Assembly (NCBI GenBank): GCA_944384505.1
Contig: CALWTQ010000035.1
Coordinates: 1-38,914, forward strand
Direction of reading: 5' to 3'
From: an uncultured Mediterraneibacter sp.
GTDB lineage: Bacteria; Bacillota; Clostridia; Lachnospirales; Lachnospiraceae
Length of the DNA stretch: 38,914 bases
Below the pieces are notes generated by a model. That model did no database searches. It saw only the letters and a program-made list of their open reading frames with translations, and had not been told where the DNA came from. Below are positions 32,881 through 38,914 of this stretch, in pieces; the stretch's first letter is position 1, and each line of letters starts with the position of its first letter. Position numbers and translations under genes: made by a program.

Positions 32881-34154
32881 GATCCTTGTATGATAAGCAA
32901 AACCGCATTTATATGATATTTATTGGGCTGTTCTGCCTGGGAACTGTACTGGTCTGCCTAAGCGCAGGGCTGATGCAGGGCCCTGTTGTGAGGGACAGCC
33001 TTTTTCAGTGGGAGAGGACGACTGCGTCATCTCTGCTCGCCCAGGGAGTGGATGCAGAAACGGTTGCGGAAGCATTCCGCGCGCAGGAGACTACGGATGA
33101 GGGAGAACGCCTGCTGGAACAGATCGGACATACGGATGAGAATATGGCTGTTCTGTTCCCTGAATCCCGGACGGTTATGCTCAGGATGGGGATCTCCTTC
33201 TTTTTTGCGGGAGCAGTTTTGTCTGTCCTGCTGGTTCTTGCATCCTTTCTATTTCTTAAAATGCGGGAACAGAGCTATGAAAATGCGGCGGATATAATAG
33301 AAAGATATGCGCAGGGAGACTTTGGCCGGCGCCTGACAAGAGGGGGAACAGGAGACCTGAACCATCTCTTTGCAAAAGTAGATCAGCTGGCCACAGCGCT
33401 CCGGGCGAAAAGCGAGTCAGAAGCCAGGGCAAAAGAATTCTTAAAAGATACGATTACAGACATTTCCCACCAGCTGAAGACTCCCCTTGCAGCGCTGAAT
33501 ATGTATATGGAGATTATATCTGCGGATTCCGACCAGCCGGATACAGTCAGACAGTTCGCCGGCAAATCCATAAGTTCCCTGGAGCGTATGGAGCGGCTGA
33601 TTTATCTCCTGCTGAAAGTAATGCGCCTGGATTCAGGGAATGTGACTTTTGCGCTACGGCCGGTGAGCATTGGCAAACTGGCGGAGACAGCGGCGAAAGA
33701 TCTGTATGTAAAGGCAGAAGCGGAAAATAAGCAGATTATTTTTGAAGGGGACTGGGATGAAACGCTTGTCTGCGATGCGGACTGGACGGCTGAGGCCATA
33801 GCCAATCTGATTAAGAACGGGCTGGATCACATCCAAAGCGGCGGCTTTGTCAAAGTGTCCTGGCGGACTTCCGCCGGGATGGTGCGGATCTGTGTGGAGG
33901 ATAATGGAACAGGGATTGAACCCGGGGATATCCACCACATTTTCAAACGGTTTTACCGGAGCAGGAATTCTTCTGACTCAGGCGGCGTGGGGCTCGGGCT
34001 GCCCCTGGCCAGATCGATTATTGAAGGGCAGGGAGGAGTGCTCTCTGTAGAGAGCGCGCCGGGAGAAGGGACCGCGTTTACCCTGTCAATAAGTAAAACA
34101 GCGGCGCCGGCCACGATGAACACAAGGCGCAGCTTTACGAATGACGCGGGCTGA
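32877..34154 (+). CDS. Sensor histidine kinase
   Basis: This 425-residue kinase has two transmembrane segments (about 11-33 and 103-127) around an extracellular loop of about 70 residues, a HAMP-like region (about 128-180), the HisKA site H198 (TDISHQLKTPLA) and a HATPase domain (LIKNGLDH, DNGTGI, GVGLGLPLA). I use ATG 32877, coupled to the regulator by ATGA; an upstream in-frame ATG lies inside the regulator gene. The extracellular loop is larger than in true BceS kinases, so direct sensing of a peptide or envelope stress is possible. Confidence 0.92.
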   Translation: MRSLYDKQNRIYMIFIGLFCLGTVLVCLSAGLMQGPVVRDSLFQWERTTASSLLAQGVDAETVAEAFRAQETTDEGERLLEQIGHTDENMAVLFPESRTVMLRMGISFFFAGAVLSVLLVLASFLFLKMREQSYENAADIIERYAQGDFGRRLTRGGTGDLNHLFAKVDQLATALRAKSESEARAKEFLKDTITDISHQLKTPLAALNMYMEIISADSDQPDTVRQFAGKSISSLERMERLIYLLLKVMRLDSGNVTFALRPVSIGKLAETAAKDLYVKAEAENKQIIFEGDWDETLVCDADWTAEAIANLIKNGLDHIQSGGFVKVSWRTSAGMVRICVEDNGTGIEPGDIHHIFKRFYRSRNSSDSGGVGLGLPLARSIIEGQGGVLSVESAPGEGTAFTLSISKTAAPATMNTRRSFTNDAG

Positions 34155-34190
34155 CCGCTGCTTTCCGGGAGGAGATTTCAGATAAGAAAG

Positions 34191-34254
34191 TTACAGAACT
34201 GTAAGATAGAAATGGCTCCTGATTCATCTGGCTGTAAGGTTAGGCTGGTATACT
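34191..34254 (+). promoter_or_regulatory. ABC operon promoter with BceR-like box
   Basis: TTACA-GAAC-TGTAA at 34191-34204 fits the TNACA-N4-TGTAA consensus of BceR-type regulators exactly. CTGTAAG recurs 33 bp (three helical turns) later at 34232-34238. An extended -10 (TG at 34246-34247, TATACT at 34249-34254) follows. This supports control by the response regulator at 32155. Confidence 0.65.
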
Positions 34255-34281
34255 GTCAGCTGAAAGGAGCAGAACTGTATT

Positions 34282-34965
34282 ATGGAAATATTAAAAGTAG
34301 AACATCTCAGTAAAACATATGGAACGGGAGAGGCAAAGGTGGAGGCTTTAAAGGAAGTGTCCTTCTCTCTCGAAAAAGGCGAGTTCGCGGCAGTAGTGGG
34401 AGAATCCGGCTCAGGGAAGAGCACCCTGCTCAACTGCGTGGGAGGGCTGGATACGCCCACGAGCGGAAAGATCTGGCTGGACGGCCAGGATCTCTTTGCC
34501 ATGAAGGAGAAGAAGCGGACCGTGTTCCGCAGGCAGAACATCGGATTTATCTTTCAGTCATTCCAGCTCATAGCAGAACTTACAGTAGAACAGAATATTA
34601 TATTCCCTCTTCTTCTGGACTATCAGAAGCCGGATCAGAGGAAGGTGGAGGAGGTGCTGGATGTATTAGGCCTCTCAGACCGGAAGCATCATCTGCCCGG
34701 CCAGCTCTCCGGCGGACAGCAGCAGAGAGTGGCCATTGGGCGGGCACTGGTTACACAGCCTATGCTGGTGCTGGCTGACGAACCTACGGGAAATCTGGAT
34801 TCTAAGAACAGCCGGGATGTAATGGATCTGCTTATGAAAGCTTCCCGCTACTATCAGCAGACAATCCTTATGATCACGCACAACGAACATTTGACAGCCG
34901 GTGTGGACCGGGTGCTGAGAGTAAAGGACGGGCATCTCACTGACCTGGGAGGTGTCCGCGCATGA
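34282..34965 (+). CDS. ABC transporter ATP-binding protein (MacB/LolD type)
   Basis: This 227-residue ATPase has Walker [10 protein letters not shown] (40-48), the Q-loop [12 protein letters not shown], signature LSGGQQQR, Walker [14 protein letters not shown] and a switch histidine in MITHNE. It is of the type that works with FtsX-fold permeases in peptide efflux, antimicrobial-peptide resistance or lipoprotein release. Its stop overlaps the permease start by ATGA. The ribosome site is GAAAGGAG. Confidence 0.95.
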   Translation: MEILKVEHLSKTYGTGEAKVEALKEVSFSLEKGEFAAVVGESGSGKSTLLNCVGGLDTPTSGKIWLDGQDLFAMKEKKRTVFRRQNIGFIFQSFQLIAELTVEQNIIFPLLLDYQKPDQRKVEEVLDVLGLSDRKHHLPGQLSGGQQQRVAIGRALVTQPMLVLADEPTGNLDSKNSRDVMDLLMKASRYYQQTILMITHNEHLTAGVDRVLRVKDGHLTDLGGVRA

Positions 34966-37310
34966 AGCATTATCTTGATCTGGTGAAAATATCGGCAAAG
35001 AAACGCAAAAAGCAGAGCAGGATGACAAGGATCTGCATTGTCCTGGCGGTTTTTCTCGTATCATCGATCTTCGGTATGGCAGACATGGAGATCCAGAGCC
35101 AGATGTACCAGGCGGTACAGACAGACGGCGCCTGGCATGCGGCGTTTAACGGGCTTAGTGAGGAGCAGATCCGCCTGATCCGATCCAGGCCCGAGGTGGT
35201 GGATTCTTCTCTTTACGCCGCGGTGAACTACAGCCTGGATCAGGGATATATGCTTGGCGGGACGGAGACAGTGATTTGTGGTTTTGACGAGAGCATGACG
35301 GAACTGATGCCGGAGGCCGCCATTGACGAAGGGAATTTCCCGTCAGAGAAAGATGAGGCGGCGCTGACGCAGAGCGCGAAGAAACGCCTGAATCTTGCGA
35401 TAGGGGACAGCGTGGCGCTCTCGTTCCCATCGGGAGAAGAACACGTATTTACAGTCAGCGGGTTTTGTGATGATACATCGCTTCTTACCAGCTCAGACGC
35501 CTTTGGGGTTTTTGTGAGCACAGAAACTTATGAGTCGTATTTTATGGATGATACGAAAACAGAGGATTTCCAGCTGTATGTCAGGTTTACCCCGTTCTGC
35601 GGCATTCAGAAGACGATCAGTGATATCTGTGAGCAGCTGGATATCAATCCGGACTCAGTGGGACAGAATACAAAAGTACTGGGACTTATGCTCCAGTCCA
35701 GTGATCCTTATATGATGCAGCTGTATTTCGCCGCGGCGCTGCTTGCGTTCCTTGTGGCGGCAGCCGGTATTCTGATGATTTCCAGCAGCCTGAACAGCAA
35801 TGTGGCGCAGCGGACGAAATTCTTTGGAATGCTCAGGTGTCTCGGCGCGGATCAGAAGCAGATCGTCCGTTTTGTGAGGAGGGAGGCGTTAAACTGGTGC
35901 AGGACTGCCATCCCGGCCGGGCTGGCGCTGAGCATAGCGGTCGTCTGGGGACTGTGCGCGCTGCTGCGGATCCTGAGCCCTTCCTATTTCACCGGAATGC
36001 CGGTTATAGGAATCAGCTGGCCGGGGCTTTTGGCAGGAGTGATCATCGGACTTGTCACTGTGCTTCTGGCGGCCCGTTCCCCGGCAAAGCGCGCGGCGAA
36101 GGTCTCGCCTCTGACAGCAGTGTCAGGAAATGCGGGCACAGTGACCGCGGTAAAAAGAGCGGTCAATACGAAAATGTTTCACATAGAGACAGCGCTTGGA
36201 ATCCACCATGCCGCAGGCAGCAGGAAGAATTTTATCCTGATGGTATGCTCCTTTGCGTTCAGCATTATCCTCTTCTTAAGCTTCAGCCCGGCAGTAGACT
36301 TTATGAATCATGCACTAAGGCCGCTGCAGCCGTCCGCCGCAGATCTCTCGATCAAAACAGCAGACGGAGGAAACGGCATTTCAAAGAACCTGGCAGAAGA
36401 GCTGAAAGAAAATCCGGTTGTGAAAAGAGTATATGGGAGAAGCTTCTGCAGCGATATTCCGGCCAGGGCGGGAGACACTGACTTTACCGCGTACCTGCTC
36501 TCCTATGAGAGCGAGCAGTTCCACTGGGCAGAGGACAGCCTGATGAGCGGGGGGATTGATGCGGCGGCAGAGGGCAGCGGGGTGCTGGCTGTCTACATGA
36601 ATTCCGTCAGGGAATTCGCTCCCGGACAACAGGTGGAGCTGGCCCTGCCGTCGGGAGCTCAGACCGTAGAAGTGTGCGGCACACTTTCAGAAGGAATGTT
36701 CAGCGTGCCGGACGGGACGACGATATTTATCTGCTCAGAGGAACTGTTTGAGAAGCTGACGGGGATTGACCAGTATTCTGTAATTGACATGCAGTTTACA
36801 TCACAGGTGACAGATGGGGATGTGGATGAGATCCGCTCTCTTGCGGGCAGCGGGGTTAATATAGAAGATAACAGAATGGGAAACAGTGAAGTAAAAGGCG
36901 CGTACTATTCTTTCGCCCTGTTCCTTTACGGATTCCTGGCTGTGATCACCCTGATCTCCATCTTTAATATCATTAACAGCATTGCCATGAGCGTATCTGC
37001 AAGGCTCAATGAATATGGAGCGATGCGCGCCATCGGGATGAGCACGGGACAGATGGTGCGAATGGTTGCAGCGGAGACGGTCACATATATATTCTGGGGG
37101 ATCGTGGCGGGATGCGCGGCCGGAATCGCGCTGAATTATGCGATGTTCAATATGCTCGTCACCTCAAGATGGGGAGACGCATGGACTTTCCCCGGTGTGG
37201 AAACCGCGGTGATCCTCCTGGTAATGATCCTCGCGGCTGCCGCTGCAGTGAGAGGACCATCCAGGCGGATCCATGAGATGTCCATTGTGGACACGATCAG
37301 CGCGCTGTAA
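34962..37310 (+). CDS. FtsX-family ABC permease, duplicated
   Basis: This 782-residue permease has two FtsX units. Helix 1 (about 24-42), a large external domain (about 44-252) and helices at about 254-277, 311-336 and 347-371 form the first. A helix at about 422-447, a second external domain (about 450-645) and helices at about 650-676, 707-730 and 745-765 form the second. Total: about eight helices. Bce-type permeases have ten helices and one large external domain, so this protein belongs to a different group despite the BceR-like boxes. With its ATPase it probably expels or senses peptide antibiotics, or handles envelope lipids. No clear terminator follows before the convergent MATE gene. 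Confidence 0.9.
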   Translation: MKHYLDLVKISAKKRKKQSRMTRICIVLAVFLVSSIFGMADMEIQSQMYQAVQTDGAWHAAFNGLSEEQIRLIRSRPEVVDSSLYAAVNYSLDQGYMLGGTETVICGFDESMTELMPEAAIDEGNFPSEKDEAALTQSAKKRLNLAIGDSVALSFPSGEEHVFTVSGFCDDTSLLTSSDAFGVFVSTETYESYFMDDTKTEDFQLYVRFTPFCGIQKTISDICEQLDINPDSVGQNTKVLGLMLQSSDPYMMQLYFAAALLAFLVAAAGILMISSSLNSNVAQRTKFFGMLRCLGADQKQIVRFVRREALNWCRTAIPAGLALSIAVVWGLCALLRILSPSYFTGMPVIGISWPGLLAGVIIGLVTVLLAARSPAKRAAKVSPLTAVSGNAGTVTAVKRAVNTKMFHIETALGIHHAAGSRKNFILMVCSFAFSIILFLSFSPAVDFMNHALRPLQPSAADLSIKTADGGNGISKNLAEELKENPVVKRVYGRSFCSDIPARAGDTDFTAYLLSYESEQFHWAEDSLMSGGIDAAAEGSGVLAVYMNSVREFAPGQQVELALPSGAQTVEVCGTLSEGMFSVPDGTTIFICSEELFEKLTGIDQYSVIDMQFTSQVTDGDVDEIRSLAGSGVNIEDNRMGNSEVKGAYYSFALFLYGFLAVITLISIFNIINSIAMSVSARLNEYGAMRAIGMSTGQMVRMVAAETVTYIFWGIVAGCAAGIALNYAMFNMLVTSRWGDAWTFPGVETAVILLVMILAAAAAVRGPSRRIHEMSIVDTISAL

Positions 37311-37360
37311 CCATTCGTTCAAGATGCAGGCGCAGAAGTTCCTTTGCGGGCAGCGCGGAC

Positions 37361-38710
37361 TTAAAACAGTGCGAACTTTCCGCCCTGGTACCGCCTCAGC
37401 AGGAAGACCGCTGCTGCGGCAGCGCAGACTTCCCCGGCCGGAAATGCGATCCATACGCCGGCCGGCCCCCATATGCGGGAGAGGATCAGGCTCAGCGGAA
37501 TAGTAATTATAAACTGCCGCAGAAGTGAGATTGTCAGGGAGTTCTTTCCGCTTCCAAGAGCCTCGAATGTGCCGGAGGAGATAATGCCGACAGAGGAGAC
37601 GAGGAATCCCAGGCTGATGATGCGGAGAGCTGTTATGCCGGCATCCATCAGTTCTGCGTCCGCGTCGAAGAGCATCAGGATCTGTTCCGGGATGAGCATG
37701 GCAAGGAGCGTCCCCGCCAGCATAATGACAGCGGCGGAGGCGAGACTGTAGCGGATCGTCCGTTTCACCCGGTCGTTTTCTCCGGCTCCGTAGTTGTAGC
37801 CGATGATGGGGCGCATCCCCTGGACAATCCCGTTGGCCGGCATATAGACAAAGGTCTGCAGCTTGTAGTAAACTCCCAGGACAGCCACATAGATCTCTGA
37901 GAACGAGGCCAGAATGCTGTTCAATATGCTGATAAGAACAGAGGGCAGCAGCATCATAATACTGGACGGGATCCCCACACTGTAGATCTGTACAATGATC
38001 TTCCGGTCAAACTTCAGGTATCTGGGATGGATGCGGACGGCATAAGATTTCCGAAGCCATACAACGATATACAGTAAAAATGCACTGATCTGCCCGATGA
38101 CTGTAGCAATCGCCGCACCCGCAACGCCGAGAGCGGGAAATCCGAGAAGCCCGAATATGAGGATCGGATCAAGAATGATGTTGATCACACAGCCTGCGAT
38201 GAGCAGATACATAGTGATCTTCATTTTCCCGATACTCTGAAAGATCTTTTCATAGGCAATCTGAAGCAGGGAGCCAAAAGAGAAGCACAACACAATATAT
38301 GTATAGCTGCAGGAATCCTCAAGCACCTTCGGATTCTCTGTAAAAAGAGAGAGGAAAGGCTTCGTGATCAGGATACCAGCCAGGATAAACAGGATACAAT
38401 GGAATGCAGTCAGCGCCATTCCGATTGTGGCGGAGCGGTCAGCACGCTCCTGGTCCCCGGCGCCCAGGTAGATGGAGACAGCAGAGCCGATCCCCACTCC
38501 CACACCGACGGCCACAGAGACAATCGCGTTCTGCAGCGGATAGGCGAGAGAAACCGCAGTCAGCGCGTCCGTTCCCAGACGGGCCACATAGATGCTGTCT
38601 ACGATATTGTAGAGTGACTGGATCAGCATGGAAAGCATCATCGGTACAGACATAGACACCAACAGAGAAAATACCGGCTTTGTTTTCATGAATGAATTAT
38701 TATTTTCCAT
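37361..38710 (-). CDS. MATE-family efflux transporter
   Basis: This 449-residue exporter has 12 hydrophobic segments. The first-helix motif is SMPMMLSMLIQSLYNIVDSIYVARLG-like, and GYNYGAGENDRVKR lies between the halves. I use ATG 38710 (complement) because AGGAG at 38720-38724 is then nine bases away; the ATG at 38719 abuts it. It is convergent with the ABC operon. A terminator-type hairpin in its leader suggests control by attenuation. It is only distantly related to the MATE at 17390. Confidence 0.92.
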   Translation of the reverse strand: MENNNSFMKTKPVFSLLVSMSVPMMLSMLIQSLYNIVDSIYVARLGTDALTAVSLAYPLQNAIVSVAVGVGVGIGSAVSIYLGAGDQERADRSATIGMALTAFHCILFILAGILITKPFLSLFTENPKVLEDSCSYTYIVLCFSFGSLLQIAYEKIFQSIGKMKITMYLLIAGCVINIILDPILIFGLLGFPALGVAGAAIATVIGQISAFLLYIVVWLRKSYAVRIHPRYLKFDRKIIVQIYSVGIPSSIMMLLPSVLISILNSILASFSEIYVAVLGVYYKLQTFVYMPANGIVQGMRPIIGYNYGAGENDRVKRTIRYSLASAAVIMLAGTLLAMLIPEQILMLFDADAELMDAGITALRIISLGFLVSSVGIISSGTFEALGSGKNSLTISLLRQFIITIPLSLILSRIWGPAGVWIAFPAGEVCAAAAAVFLLRRYQGGKFALF

Positions 38711-38732
38711 AACAAACATCTCCTAATTTCAT

Positions 38733-38780
38733 AAAAAAAGCCATACGCCTGTTTAAATTCTGAAACAGGAAAACCGTATG
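38733..38780 (-). terminator. Terminator/attenuator hairpin in the MATE leader
   Basis: On the minus strand CATACG (38775-38780) pairs with CGTATG (38742-38747), and CCTGTTT (38763-38769) pairs with AAACAGG (38748-38754), with a 5-nt bulge between the two stems. Seven T (38733-38739) follow. It lies between the promoter and the ribosome site, so most transcripts should stop here unless a signal prevents it. Confidence 0.75.
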
Positions 38781-38791
38781 ACTGTGGAGCT

Positions 38792-38821
38792 ATGATAGCA
38801 TAGAGGGAGCAGAAAAGTCAA
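38792..38821 (-). promoter_or_regulatory. MATE promoter
   Basis: On the minus strand TTGACT (38816-38821), an 18-bp spacer and TATCAT (38792-38797) place the start a few bases before the hairpin at 38733-38780. Beyond 38822 to the window end the DNA is AT-rich and I see no gene. Confidence 0.65.
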
Positions 38822-38914
38822 GACAGCAGCTATTTAGGTATGTGTCAAGTAATCATGGGCACTTTTTTTCATTTATTAATGTCAGTTTATTTCTTTAATT
38901 TTCAGATAATTCTG

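Noticed and set aside
35837-36481. 214-codon open frame on the plus strand
   Set aside because: It lies within the permease gene in another frame, is rich in Arg, Gly and Ser, and has no start signals.
37311-37360. Terminator between the ABC operon and the convergent MATE gene
   Set aside because: Only weak GC-rich pairings and no T-run were found.

Overview
The window looks like chromosomal DNA of an anaerobic gut-type Clostridium relative, most likely a Lachnospiraceae member. This is inferred from strong AGGAGG-type ribosome sites, lipoprotein signal peptides, moderate GC content, and the families present (VTC/DUF4956/Cthe_2159-like trio, YqhD-like iron alcohol dehydrogenases, Isf-like flavoproteins, DUF4405). 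I saw no rRNA, tRNA, CRISPR array or intact insertion sequence.

Layout. 1-6362 (+): an envelope operon with a VTC-domain protein, a DUF4956 membrane protein and a secreted beta-helix lipoprotein, followed by an OmpR-type two-component system and a small membrane protein. The promoters before the trio and before the regulator each carry three hexamers spaced exactly 11 bp, as expected for a shared, self-regulating regulon. 6547-9766: a LysR regulator divergent from two aldo/keto reductases, one of which has lost its catalytic core. 9868-11382 (+): an AlbA_2/ATPase-type regulator with five perfect 11-bp repeats in its coding sequence, a candidate phase-variation switch. 11431-15404 (-): an operon-like row of DUF4143 ATPase, MarR fragment, nitroreductase, SPL-like radical SAM protein, MutM and an alkylation-repair remnant; most members are trimmed or broken.

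15716-29888 (+): a long redox and ester-handling cluster. It holds two YqhD-like alcohol dehydrogenases, an SDR fragment, a MATE exporter, three lipoprotein alpha/beta hydrolases, a LysR regulator, two Isf-like flavoproteins (one truncated), three aldo/keto reductases, a DUF4405 heme-type membrane protein split by a frameshift, and an exported flavodoxin lipoprotein. Together they suggest cleavage of esters at the cell surface, export or uptake, and reduction of released carbonyl compounds inside. 30088-31815 (+): an AT-rich islet with an MNT/HEPN toxin-antitoxin remnant, a putative nuclease-like protein and an XRE regulator. 32155-37310 (+): a two-component system with an ABC transporter (ATPase and duplicated FtsX-type permease); candidate regulator boxes lie before both units. 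37361-38710 (-): a second MATE exporter whose short leader contains an intrinsic-terminator hairpin.

A recurring theme is gene damage. About ten genes carry clean internal deletions, missing 5' ends or frameshifts while their neighbours look intact.
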